Shown here one piece after another: positions 42,023-50,842 of a stretch of 64,000 nucleotides of DNA (position 1 is its first letter; each line of letters starts with the position of its first letter). Both the position numbers and the translations under genes were made by a program. The notes under the pieces are model-generated. The model had not been told where the DNA came from, searched no databases, and saw only the letters and a program-made list of their open reading frames with translations. The stretch comes from Haliscomenobacter sp. (GTDB taxonomy: Bacteria; Bacteroidota; Bacteroidia; Chitinophagales; Saprospiraceae), in assembly GCA_016707205.1 (NCBI GenBank), contig JADJHZ010000009.1, forward strand, positions 1 to 64,000, given 5' to 3'.

Positions 42023-44326
42023 ATGTATCATAAAATAATGCTCGCGTTGTTCGTCCTTTGGGCAGGGTTTTCCGCTCCCTGCTGGGGCCAGTCAGACGCC
42101 CGCACGTACCCTATTATCCCAATCCCTCAAAAAATACAAGGGCAAAAGGGGCAGTTTGAAGTCAACGCTAAAACGCTGATTTCTACCGATGTCAAGGAAT
42201 CGGAAATCGACTGGGTGGTTCAATACCTCAACCTGCATCTTCAGGCCAGGATGGGATGGACGCTTGCAACGAGCAAATCGGGCAAAAAATCGGCGTCGGC
42301 TATTTATCTCAAATTGCTCCCAGGTACCCTCAAACCGGAAAGTTACCGTCTGGCGATCGACTCCAGGCAAATTCTCCTGGAAGGCGGAGACCTGGCTGGC
42401 TTGTTTTACGGGGTGCAATCCCTGATCCAACTCTTTCCAGAGGGAGACCGGCTAATCCTGCCGGGCTTATCTGTCGAAGACCACCCGGCATTTCCTTATC
42501 GGGGAATGCATCTGGACGTAGGGCGGCATTTCTTCCCCGTCGCCTTCGTCAAGCAATACATCGATATGCTGGCCAGGTACAAGATGAACCGTTTCCATTG
42601 GCATCTGACGGAAGACCAGGGCTGGCGCATCGAGATCAAGCGCTATCCGAAACTTCAGGAAGTAGGCGCCTACCGGAAAGAAACCCTGATCGGCCATTAT
42701 GGCGGCCAGTCTCCACAATACGATGGGAAACGGTACGGAGGCTTTTATACACAAGAGGAAATAAAAGAGATTGTCCGGTATGCCCAGGAGCGCTTTGTCA
42801 CTATCGTTCCGGAAATCGAGCTTCCCGGCCATGCCCAGGCGGCTATTGCCGCCTATCCGGAATTGGGATGCACGGGACAGCCCGTCGAAGTAGCCACTAA
42901 ATGGGGCGTCTTCGAGAATGTATTTTGCCCCAGCGAAACGACGTTTGAGTTTCTTCAGAATGTCCTGACCGAGGTGATGCAGTTGTTTCCCGGAAAATAC
43001 ATCCACATCGGCGGGGATGAATGCCCCAAAACCCAATGGAAAGAAAGCGCGGTGGCGCAGGAAGTCATCCGAAGGGAAGGGTTGAAAAACGAGGAAGAAC
43101 TTCAGAGCTATTTCATCCGCCGCATCGAAAAATTCATTAACGCCAATGGCCGCGACATCATCGGATGGGACGAGATCCTCGAAGGCGGCCTGGCGCCAAA
43201 CGCCACGGTGATGTCCTGGAGAGGCATAGAAGGGGGAATCGAAGCGGCCAGACAGAAGCATCCGGTTATTATGACCCCTGTTTCCCATTGTTACTTCGAT
43301 TACTACCAGGCCCTGCACCCGGAGGAGCCCCTGGCGATCGGCGGTTTCCTGCCCCTGGAAAAAGTGTACGCCTACAATCCGATACCGGACGAACTCAGTC
43401 CGGAAGAAGCCAAATACATCCTCGGCGCCCAGGGCAATCTATGGACGGAATACATCCCGGACACTGAAAAAGCAGAATACATGGCCTATCCCCGGATGCA
43501 GGCTTTGTCAGAAGTCGTTTGGTCGGGCGAAGCGAAAAAGGACTTTCCCGGATTTATCCAACGCCTGCTGGTACATCTTCCCCGCCTGGAAAAAGAAGGG
43601 ATTACCGTAGCCAACCACCTGTTCGACGTCAAAGCCTCCGTTAAATCCGGAGACGGGAAAGGCGTACGGGTAACACTAAGCAATTTAGCCCACACAGGCG
43701 TGGTGCGGTATACCCGCGACGGGACCAGTCCAAAGGCCGTTTCCCCTGCCGCAGAAGGCGAACTGTCCATTAACAGCGACGGGTACTACCTCGGCAGGAC
43801 CTTCCTGGAAGGTACTGCCATCGGCCGCGAGGCCAGCGTGCAAATCAACTTGCACTACGCCGCAGGAAAATCGATTTCTCTGACAAATACGCCAGCGAAA
43901 CAATACAGCGGGTCCGGCCCCGGCGCCCTCATCAACGGCGTCGCCGGCGATGCCGAACGGTTTAACGACGGCGAATGGCTTGGGTTCCAGGGTACCGATT
44001 TCGAAGCGGTGATCGACTTTGGCGAACCGATCTCCTTCCGGAAACTGGTTTTCCGCTTTTTCAACAGCCCTCAACAATGGATCTATCCGCCCAGAGAAGT
44101 CATCGTAAGCACCGCCAATTCCCCTGAACAATTCGCTCAGGAAAGCAAAACGCGCCTGGTACCTCCCAACGCCTGGAGTGGAAAGCAACTGCAAAGTGCC
44201 CTCATTTACAATACCAAAGCCCGGTTCCTGAAAATTAAAGTCCCTAACTATGGAATCATCCCAGACGGCTTCCCCGGCGCCGGGAATAAAGCCTGGCTGT
44301 TCGTCGACGAAATCGTGGTGGAATGA
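42023..44326 (+). CDS. Beta-N-acetylhexosaminidase (GH20) with C-terminal chitobiase and F5/8-type domains
   Basis: 767 aa, secreted (signal MYHKIMLALFVLWAGFSAPC, then WGQ). GH20b N-terminal domain (about 25-150), catalytic barrel (about 155-510): FPYRGMHLDVGRHFFPVAFV, NRFHWHLTEDQGWRIEIKRY, PEIELPGHAQAAIAAYPELG, the catalytic Asp-Glu in YIHIGGDECPKTQW, IIGWDEILEGG. Then a chitobiase-type beta domain (GVVRYTRDGTSP) and an F5/8-like sandwich (FEAVIDFGEPISFRKLVFRF to VDEIVVE). It releases terminal beta-GlcNAc or GalNAc, which the kinase and deaminase encoded upstream can use. Confidence 0.94.
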   Translation: MYHKIMLALFVLWAGFSAPCWGQSDARTYPIIPIPQKIQGQKGQFEVNAKTLISTDVKESEIDWVVQYLNLHLQARMGWTLATSKSGKKSASAIYLKLLPGTLKPESYRLAIDSRQILLEGGDLAGLFYGVQSLIQLFPEGDRLILPGLSVEDHPAFPYRGMHLDVGRHFFPVAFVKQYIDMLARYKMNRFHWHLTEDQGWRIEIKRYPKLQEVGAYRKETLIGHYGGQSPQYDGKRYGGFYTQEEIKEIVRYAQERFVTIVPEIELPGHAQAAIAAYPELGCTGQPVEVATKWGVFENVFCPSETTFEFLQNVLTEVMQLFPGKYIHIGGDECPKTQWKESAVAQEVIRREGLKNEEELQSYFIRRIEKFINANGRDIIGWDEILEGGLAPNATVMSWRGIEGGIEAARQKHPVIMTPVSHCYFDYYQALHPEEPLAIGGFLPLEKVYAYNPIPDELSPEEAKYILGAQGNLWTEYIPDTEKAEYMAYPRMQALSEVVWSGEAKKDFPGFIQRLLVHLPRLEKEGITVANHLFDVKASVKSGDGKGVRVTLSNLAHTGVVRYTRDGTSPKAVSPAAEGELSINSDGYYLGRTFLEGTAIGREASVQINLHYAAGKSISLTNTPAKQYSGSGPGALINGVAGDAERFNDGEWLGFQGTDFEAVIDFGEPISFRKLVFRFFNSPQQWIYPPREVIVSTANSPEQFAQESKTRLVPPNAWSGKQLQSALIYNTKARFLKIKVPNYGIIPDGFPGAGNKAWLFVDEIVVE

Positions 44327-44330
44327 GGCT

Positions 44331-44503
44331 GGTGATTAGTGATTAGTGGATTGAGCCATCGAATTTTCGAGGTTGGAACCTCAAACTATATTTGGCACGA
44401 GGCAGAGCCTCGCGCCAGTTTCGCGCCACCACCCACCACCCACTAACCACTAACCACTAACCACTAACCACTAACCACTAACCACCAACCACTAACCACT
44501 CAA
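44331..44503. repeat. CCACTAA heptad array with opposite-strand partner
   Basis: Right part (44428-44503) repeats CCACTAA about ten times with a 7-bp period; the left part (44331-44350) has GATTAGT words of the complementary sense. In the middle are two short stems, for example GAGGTTGGAACCTC and GAGGCAGAGCCTC. Together a long hairpin can form, directly before the permease gene. Same word family as at 0.8-1.2 kb. Confidence 0.8.
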
Positions 44504-44517
44504 ATACCTAAAACCGC

Positions 44518-45785
44518 ATGAGCAACAACAAATCTTCGCAGTACTGGTACCAGATAGGCATTATAGGCCTGTTGTTTTTTATTTTCGGGTTCGTCACCTG
44601 GTTAAACGGGACCCTGATTCCTTTTTTGAAGCTGGCCTGCCAGCTCGAAACGGATACGCAGGCGTTCTTTGTAACGACCGCTTTTTACATGGCCTATTTT
44701 TTCCTGGCCATCCCATCTTCCCGCATTCTGGAGCGCACCGGATTTAAGGATGGGATGGGACTGGGGTTGCTGGTCATGGCCATCGGGTCGCTGATCTTTA
44801 TTCCGGCGGCAAACGAGCGGAGTTTTGGCTTGTTTCTCACCGGGTTATTTGTTCAGGGGCCGGGCTTTCCCTGCTTCAAACCGCATCCAACCCGTATATC
44901 AGCATTATTGGACCTATGGAAAGCGCTGCCCAGCGCATCAGCATCATGGGGATCTGCAATAAAATTGCCGGCGCGCTGAGCCCGCTGATTCTCAGTTCGA
45001 TCGTTTTGAAGAACGCCTCCAAACTGGAAACCCAGATTGCGGAAGCAGCCAGCGAAATCCAGAGGGCCGAGCTCCTCGATGCGCTGGCCCAGCGCGTGAT
45101 CATGCCCTATACGGTCATGGCTATTGTACTGGCTATCCTGGCGTTCATGATCCGGAAGTCTTCCCTGCCCGACGTGCAAATGGAGCACGAACTGGAGGGC
45201 GACGAAAAAGTGGCGACCGACCGGACAAGCATCCTGCAATTCCCCTACCTGCTGCTGGGCGCTTCATGCATCTTCGTCTACGTGGGCGCAGAAGTCATGG
45301 CCGGAGACGTGATCGGCACCTATGGCAAAAACCTGGGCTTCTCCCTGGACAAAGCCAAGTACTTTACCACCTTTACGCTTATCTCTATGTTGCTGGGGTA
45401 CGTAATCGCCATCCTGGCCATCCCGAAATACATCTCCCAGGAAGCCAGTCTGAAGTATGCCGCATTGCTGGGGATGGTCTTTACGGTCCTGGCGTTTCTC
45501 ACGGAAGGCACCACCTCGGTTACGTTCATTGCCTTACTTGGGCTGGCTAACGCTCCGATGTGGCCTGCTATTTTCCCCCTAGGGATCAATAAATTGGGCA
45601 AATTTACCAAAATCGGGTCGGCTTTGCTGATTATGGGGATTGCCGGCGGCGCCATTATCCCGCTGCTCTACGGCCAGCTCTCCCAGCAAATCGGCTTCCA
45701 GGCTGCCTTTATGGCGGTGATGCTGCCGTGTTATGCCTTTATCCTTTATTTTGCCATGTCTGGACACAAGGTTGGGCTCCGTTAA
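44518..45785 (+). CDS. FHS-type MFS sugar permease (fucose/glucose/GlcNAc group), one-base frame break
   Basis: About 422 aa when one G is restored in the GGGG run at 44856-44859, joining LFLTGLFVQGAG to LSLLQTASNPYISIIGPM. Without it the frame ends at 44979 and a second one starts at 44916. Twelve membrane segments with family marks FGFVTWLNGTLIPFLKLACQ, LQTASNPYISIIGP and YMAYFFLAIPSSRILERTGF. The FHS family includes L-fucose permease FucP and the Bacteroidota GlcNAc transporter NagP. With hexosaminidase before and GH97 after, and kinase and deaminase upstream, GlcNAc is favoured, with fucose or galactose as options. Break is most likely an assembly indel. Confidence 0.88.
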
Positions 45786-45825
45786 GCAACGCCCTATGCC
45801 CTTAGGGTCCATTAATTGAATACCA

Positions 45826-47766
45826 ATGAGAACCGGTTTCCTCTTTGCAGTGCTCCTAAGCGGGCTTTCGGCCACAGCCCAACCCTATTTGGTGCAATCC
45901 CCAGACGGCAACATCCGCGTGACGGTAACCGCCGGGGCCCAAATGGCCTATTCCATTGAACGGGCGGGGCAACAACTCCTCAACCCCTCGGCGATCGGCC
46001 TGCAGATCGATTCGGCCGACATCGGAAAAGGCGCCCAGGTACTCCGCCAGAAAACCCGGCAGGTCAGGGATAAAGTAGCCGTGCCGGTCGCGGTGAAAGC
46101 GGACACGCTCCCCGATGCGTACAACGAGCTCCGGCTGGAGTTGAAAGGCAACGCCGCGGTAGTCTTCCGCGTCTATGACAACGGCGTGGCTTACCGCTGG
46201 GAAACCGCGTTAAAAAAAGAATCCGTCCGGATCAACAGCGAATTGGTTTCTTTTGATCTGGAAGGGGCTGCCATGGCTTATTTCCCGAGGGAATCCGGAT
46301 TCTTTTCGCACCAGGAACCCATTTTTGAATACCTCTCCTTTGAAAACGTGGCTTCCCAAACCCTGGCCAGCCTCCCGGTGGTATGGAAAACGAAGAGCGG
46401 AACCAATCTGTTCATCGCCGAATCGGACGTGGAAGAATATCCAGGGCTGTGGATTCGCGGTACAGGAGGACCCCGTCTTCTGGGCGCCCACCCACCCTAC
46501 CCGCTGAAGACTCAACTTCAGGGCGACCGCGACCTCCGCGTCACCGAAGCGGCGCCCTACATCGCTCAAACCAAAGGAACACGGACGTTTCCCTGGAGGA
46601 TTATCGGCATCGCGGAAAATGACGCTTCCCTGCTGACCAATTCGTTGGTTTATTTATTGGCAAAGCCCAATACGCTGACCGATATCTCCTGGATCCGGCC
46701 GGGAAAGGTAGCCTGGGATTGGTGGAACGCCAACAATATTTACGGCGTGCCGTTTGAATCGGGCATCAATACCGCCACCTACAAGCACTATATCGACTTT
46801 GCCGCCAAAAACGGGATCGAATACATCATCCTCGACGAAGGGTATTACGTTCTGGGCGATGTATTGAAGTTCAACCCGGACATCAACATGGAGGAATTAA
46901 CCGCATACGCCCGGGATAAAAAAGTGGGGCTGATCCTCTGGGTAGTCTGGAATACCCTCGAAGATAAATTGGAAGAAGCCCTTGCTCAATACGAAAAATG
47001 GGGGATCAAAGGCATCAAGGTCGATTTTATGCAACGGGACGATCAGGTAGTTATGCAGTATTACCACAAAGTATCCCAACTGGCAGCCAAACACCGCTTG
47101 CTGGTCGATTTCCACGGCAGTAACCGGCCTATTCTCCTGGCCAGAACCTACCCCAACCTGATCACCACCGAAGGCATCCGGGGACTGGAATGGAGTAAGT
47201 GGAGCGATAACGCTAACCCCGAACATAACCTGACCATCCCTTTCACCCGAATGCTGCTTGGCCCTATGGATTACACTCCCGGGGCCATGATCAATGTGAA
47301 AAAAGAAAATTTCCGGGCTGTTTTCGACCAGCCCATGAGCCTGGGCACCCGCTGTCACCAACTGGGCATGTATGTGGTTTTCGAAAGCCCCCTCCAAATG
47401 CTGGCCGACAACCCGTCCAACTACGAACGGGAACCGGAATGCATGAAATTCCTCCGTGAGGTTCCCGTAACCTGGGATGAAACCCGGGTTCTGGAAGCTG
47501 AAATCGGCGATTACGTCGTCATCGCCCGGAGAAAAGGACCACAATGGTACCTCGGCGCCATGACCGACTGGACCGCCCGGGAAATCACGATCCAACTGTC
47601 CTTCCTCTCAGAAGGGAGTTTCCAGCTGGAATCCTGGTCCGACGGCCCGAATGCCCACAAGCACGGCAGCGACTTCAGCCATAAAATTCAGGAAGTCAAC
47701 CGCTCCACTGCGATCACCCTCAAACTGGCGCCCGGAGGCGGATACGCAGGGGTGATTAGACGTTAG
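45826..47766 (+). CDS. GH97 family glycosidase, probable retaining alpha-galactosidase type
   Basis: 646 aa, secreted (signal MRTGFLFAVLLSGLSATA then QPY). N-terminal super-beta-sandwich (about 20-280) with VVFRVYDNGVAYRWET, and a catalytic barrel: KVAWDWWNANNIYGVPFESG, IDFAAKNGIEYIILDEGYY, GIKGIKVDFMQRDDQVVMQY, LLVDFHGSNRPI, LITTEGIRGLEWSKW, and C-terminal sandwich to the end. The Asp in KVDFMQ corresponds to the nucleophile of retaining GH97 alpha-galactosidases; the inverting SusB type has Glu instead. The Glu in TTEG would be acid/base. Needs calcium in the family. It ends in the heptad repeat block: its stop codon is made of repeat sequence. Confidence 0.88.
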   Translation: MRTGFLFAVLLSGLSATAQPYLVQSPDGNIRVTVTAGAQMAYSIERAGQQLLNPSAIGLQIDSADIGKGAQVLRQKTRQVRDKVAVPVAVKADTLPDAYNELRLELKGNAAVVFRVYDNGVAYRWETALKKESVRINSELVSFDLEGAAMAYFPRESGFFSHQEPIFEYLSFENVASQTLASLPVVWKTKSGTNLFIAESDVEEYPGLWIRGTGGPRLLGAHPPYPLKTQLQGDRDLRVTEAAPYIAQTKGTRTFPWRIIGIAENDASLLTNSLVYLLAKPNTLTDISWIRPGKVAWDWWNANNIYGVPFESGINTATYKHYIDFAAKNGIEYIILDEGYYVLGDVLKFNPDINMEELTAYARDKKVGLILWVVWNTLEDKLEEALAQYEKWGIKGIKVDFMQRDDQVVMQYYHKVSQLAAKHRLLVDFHGSNRPILLARTYPNLITTEGIRGLEWSKWSDNANPEHNLTIPFTRMLLGPMDYTPGAMINVKKENFRAVFDQPMSLGTRCHQLGMYVVFESPLQMLADNPSNYEREPECMKFLREVPVTWDETRVLEAEIGDYVVIARRKGPQWYLGAMTDWTAREITIQLSFLSEGSFQLESWSDGPNAHKHGSDFSHKIQEVNRSTAITLKLAPGGGYAGVIRR

Positions 47767-47876
47767 ACGTTAGACGTTAGACGTTAGACGTTAGATGTTG
47801 GACGTTGGACTTTTAGAAGCTAGAGGGAAATCCCCTCCAACATCCTACCTCTAACGTCTAACATCTTGCGTCTAAT
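47764..47876. repeat. TTAGACG heptad hairpin
   Basis: Five or more CGTTAGA units with a 7-bp period (47764-47800), degenerate units to about 47820, then the spacer AGGGAAATCCCCT (a small palindrome) and the complementary side (47843-47876) with TCTAACGTCTAACATC words. A long imperfect stem is possible, ending the GH97 transcript and insulating it from the ccoI promoter that begins right after. Confidence 0.8.
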
Positions 47877-47879
47877 CAA

Positions 47880-47922
47880 TGATTTTTGTCATCGCCCTCT
47901 TTTTTTAAACCCCCTAGTTTTA
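47880..47922 (+). promoter_or_regulatory. Fnr/Crp-type site and promoter of ccoI
   Basis: TGATTTTTGTCA at 47880-47891 (its complement reads TGACAAAAATCA) and a -7-like TAGTTTTA at 47915-47922. Site centre to -7 box centre is 33 bp, the same as at the ccoS promoter. The site fits TGAY-N4-RTCA. Suggests activation in low oxygen by an Fnr-type protein bound near -41. Confidence 0.6.
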
Positions 47923-47946
47923 CCCGAATAAACCAGGAGATCGAAC

Positions 47947-50397
47947 ATGACGGCAGCCAACCCAACGGGTTCAGGAGAAAAGCGATTGCGGATTGCAGAT
48001 CAAACGGCATGCTACCACTGTGGAGAACCTTGTCCTGCATCTCCGGTCGTTTATGACGAAAAGCATTTCTGTTGCGAAGGTTGCCGGACGGTATTTGATA
48101 TTCTCAACAACAACGGGCTTTGCCAGTATTATCAAATCGACGAGAATGCCGGAGTGAGCCTCCGGGGTAAATCCAAAGAAGAATACGCCTATCTCGACGA
48201 ACCCGACGTTCGGTCCCGGCTGGTTGATTTTACCGATGGAGAACGCACCCGCGTGCGATTCTTCCTCCCCCAAATCCATTGCGCTTCCTGCATCTGGCTT
48301 CTGGAGAACCTGTATAAACTCAACGACGGGATCGTCGCTTCCCAGGTCAACTTCCTGAAGAAGGAAATCTACCTCACTTTTTTGGAGGAAAAAACCACGT
48401 TGCGCAAAGTCGTTGAACTCCTGTCCAGCATCGGCTACGCGCCAGCTATCAATTTGGGGAGCCTGGATAAGGAAAAACGGCCGGTCACCGACCGTAGCTT
48501 TACCTACAAACTGGGAGTGGCCGGTTTTGCTTTCGGAAATATCATGCTGTTGAGTTTCCCGGAGTATCTCGGGCTGGAAAAAGACCAGGATTCCTACTTT
48601 TTCCAGTTCTTTGGCTACCTCAATATCTTTTTATCCATTCCGGTCGTGTTTTACAGCGGATCGGACTATTTCCGGTCGGCCTGGCTGGGTTTGAAGAATA
48701 AAGAGCTGACCATCGACGTGCCCCTGGCGCTGGGCATTCTGGTCTATTTCATCCGGAGCGCATACGAAATTCTTTCCCACAGCGAAGCCGGGTATATGGA
48801 CAGCCTTGCCGGGCTGGTCTTTTTCCTGCTGGTAGGGAAATGGTTTCAGCAACGCACGTATCATCATATCTCCTTTGAACGGGATTACCGGTCCTATTTC
48901 CCTGTCGCAGCCCGCCGCAAACAGGACGGGCAAGAGCGCCCTGTGAGCCTGGACCTCCTCGAACCCGGGGATGTGATCGTCGTTCGCCACGGCGAGCTCA
49001 TACCTGCCGATGCCGTGATCCTTCGGGGAGAAGCCCGGATCGATTATAGTTTCGTCACCGGGGAGGCGCAGCCGGTGCTGCTCCCTGCCGGGGAAAAGGT
49101 CTTTGCAGGCGGGCGTCAGCAGGGCGCCACCCTGGAGCTTAGCCTGACGAAAAGAGTGGCCCAAAGCTACCTTACCCAGCTTTGGAACGAAGAGGCCTTC
49201 GCCAAAAAGCAGGAAATGCAGGCGAGCCGGCTGGCCAACCAAATCGGAAAATACTTTACCATCACCATTCTATTGATTGGCGTAGCCGCCTTGGTATACT
49301 GGCTTCCCCGCGATGCCACCCGGGCCATCAACGCCTTTACGGCGGTGCTGATCGTCGCTTGCCCTTGCGCCGTCGCGCTCGCCATCCCCTTCATCTTCGG
49401 AAATGTGCTCCGCATTCTTGGGCGCCATCAGTTTTACCTCAAAAACACCAACGTGGTGGAGGCCATGCGCAGCGTGACCAAATTGGTCGTAGACAAAACC
49501 GGCACGATCACCACCCGGATGAAAGGCGACCTCGACTTTATGGGCGAGCCCCCATTAACCTTGGAAGAACAGGCCGGACTGCAAACTATTGCAAGCCAAT
49601 CGGTGCACCCGCTCAGCCAGCTTATCCGGCTCCATTTCGAACATCAGGGCATTCCGCCTCTGGAAAACACCCGGCTTTCCGGGTGGGAAGAATTCACGGG
49701 AAGAGGAATTGCGGGGGTTGTCGATGGAATACCTTACCGCCTGGGCTCCCCCGAATTTATTGGGGTAACTGCGGACGAAGGCGAAGCGCAAGACAGCGGC
49801 ATATGGGTGGAAATCAACGGAATAGTGCGCGGGTACTTTGCCGTCACGCAGTACCTCCGTCCCGGAACCGAAGCGTTGATCCATGCCTTGCGGGAAATGG
49901 GCGAGGTTGCGCTACTCTCCGGCGACAACGAACGGGAACGAGAGCAACTGACGCCTTTATTTGAAGGCGCAGGGCAAATGCATTTCCGGATGAGTCCGAA
50001 AGAAAAACTTCAGTTTGTCAAACGGTTGCAGGAAGAGGGCGCTCAGGTGATGATGATCGGCGACGGCCTCAACGACGCCGGGGCGCTCAAGCAAAGCAAC
50101 CTGGGGATTGTGATCACAGAGGACACCAACAACTTTACTCCGGCTTCCGATGCCATCCTTCACGCCTCCAGCTACACGAGATTGCCCCAGCTTCTGAGGT
50201 TTGCCCGGAAGAGCGTACACTTGGTTTACGGGGCTTATGGCTTCGCGCTGGTGTACAACCTGATTGGGTTAAGTTTTGCCGTCCAGGGCGCCCTTTCTCC
50301 GCTCGTGGCAGCCATCCTCATGCCTTTAAGCTCGGTGACGATCGTTTTATTCGGCTTGGTTGGCAGCAATCTGCTGGCGAGACGGTTTCATTTATAA
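47947..50397 (+). CDS. ccoI: Copper-transporting P1B-type ATPase CcoI/FixI for cbb3 oxidase assembly
   Basis: 816 aa. N-terminal cysteine region CYHCGEPCP and CCEGCRTVF (residues about 22-50) typical of the FixI group, then a metal-binding domain HCASCIWLLENLY, eight membrane segments including the CPC motif (VACPCAVALAIP), TGEAQPV actuator, DKTGT phosphorylation site with Asp near residue 517, SVHPLS, and MIGDGLNDAGAL. It delivers copper to the periplasmic side for the CuB centre of CcoN. First gene of the cbb3 group, with its own Fnr-like site; the ccoS gene follows after 280 bp with another promoter. Confidence 0.93.
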   Translation: MTAANPTGSGEKRLRIADQTACYHCGEPCPASPVVYDEKHFCCEGCRTVFDILNNNGLCQYYQIDENAGVSLRGKSKEEYAYLDEPDVRSRLVDFTDGERTRVRFFLPQIHCASCIWLLENLYKLNDGIVASQVNFLKKEIYLTFLEEKTTLRKVVELLSSIGYAPAINLGSLDKEKRPVTDRSFTYKLGVAGFAFGNIMLLSFPEYLGLEKDQDSYFFQFFGYLNIFLSIPVVFYSGSDYFRSAWLGLKNKELTIDVPLALGILVYFIRSAYEILSHSEAGYMDSLAGLVFFLLVGKWFQQRTYHHISFERDYRSYFPVAARRKQDGQERPVSLDLLEPGDVIVVRHGELIPADAVILRGEARIDYSFVTGEAQPVLLPAGEKVFAGGRQQGATLELSLTKRVAQSYLTQLWNEEAFAKKQEMQASRLANQIGKYFTITILLIGVAALVYWLPRDATRAINAFTAVLIVACPCAVALAIPFIFGNVLRILGRHQFYLKNTNVVEAMRSVTKLVVDKTGTITTRMKGDLDFMGEPPLTLEEQAGLQTIASQSVHPLSQLIRLHFEHQGIPPLENTRLSGWEEFTGRGIAGVVDGIPYRLGSPEFIGVTADEGEAQDSGIWVEINGIVRGYFAVTQYLRPGTEALIHALREMGEVALLSGDNEREREQLTPLFEGAGQMHFRMSPKEKLQFVKRLQEEGAQVMMIGDGLNDAGALKQSNLGIVITEDTNNFTPASDAILHASSYTRLPQLLRFARKSVHLVYGAYGFALVYNLIGLSFAVQGALSPLVAAILMPLSSVTIVLFGLVGSNLLARRFHL

Positions 50398-50591
50398 CCC
50401 CGGAAACAGCCCTTATTAAGCGGGATTATGGACTTTTTCGGAAAGGACTGTAGGAAAAGGACGACTGACGAAAAAAAATCGGCGATCCTTTTTCAGGTAT
50501 TCTCTTTTTTTTCGGAAAACTGCTACATTTCGAGTCAAATACCCCCGGTAAAACCTGCTTAAGGGAGTTTAAAAAATATAATTTTGGGCAA

Positions 50592-50657
50592 TGACAAAAA
50601 TCACTCTTTCGCTTTGACAAACGTCATCTTCACCGGAAATGACCGGCAATATCTTGC
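50592..50657 (+). promoter_or_regulatory. Two Fnr/Crp-type sites and promoter of the ccoS-ccoNO-ccoQ-ccoP operon
   Basis: TGACAAAAATCA (50592-50603) and the perfect palindrome TGACAAACGTCA (50615-50626), centres 23 bp apart, followed by a -7-like TATCTTGC (50650-50657) whose centre is 33 bp from the second site. The first site is identical in sequence (inverted) to the one before ccoI. Expected binding near -41 and -64 of a Fnr-type activator. Confidence 0.6.
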
Positions 50658-50675
50658 ACTCAAACTTACAAAACC

Positions 50676-50831
50676 ATGACAGTAGTTTTCTTGCTCATTC
50701 TGGTTAGCCTGGTGGTGGCCCTGGGTTTTCTGGCCGCTTTCTTATGGGCTGTGCGAAGCGGGCAATACGACGACGATTACACTCCTTCCGTGCGTATATT
50801 ATTTGACGAAAAACAAACAGAAAACGACTAA
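50676..50831 (+). CDS. ccoS: CcoS, cbb3 oxidase maturation protein
   Basis: 51 aa: MTVVFLLILVSLVVALGFLA then AAFLWAVRSGQYDDDYTPSV. One membrane helix followed by the family mark W-x-x-R-S-G-Q-Y-D-D. CcoS is needed for insertion of cofactors into CcoN in other bacteria. It is 11 bp upstream of ccoNO, so translation is probably linked. The gene is short and easily missed in automatic calling. Confidence 0.93.
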   Translation: MTVVFLLILVSLVVALGFLAAFLWAVRSGQYDDDYTPSVRILFDEKQTEND

Positions 50832-50842
50832 ATTTTTACCTG

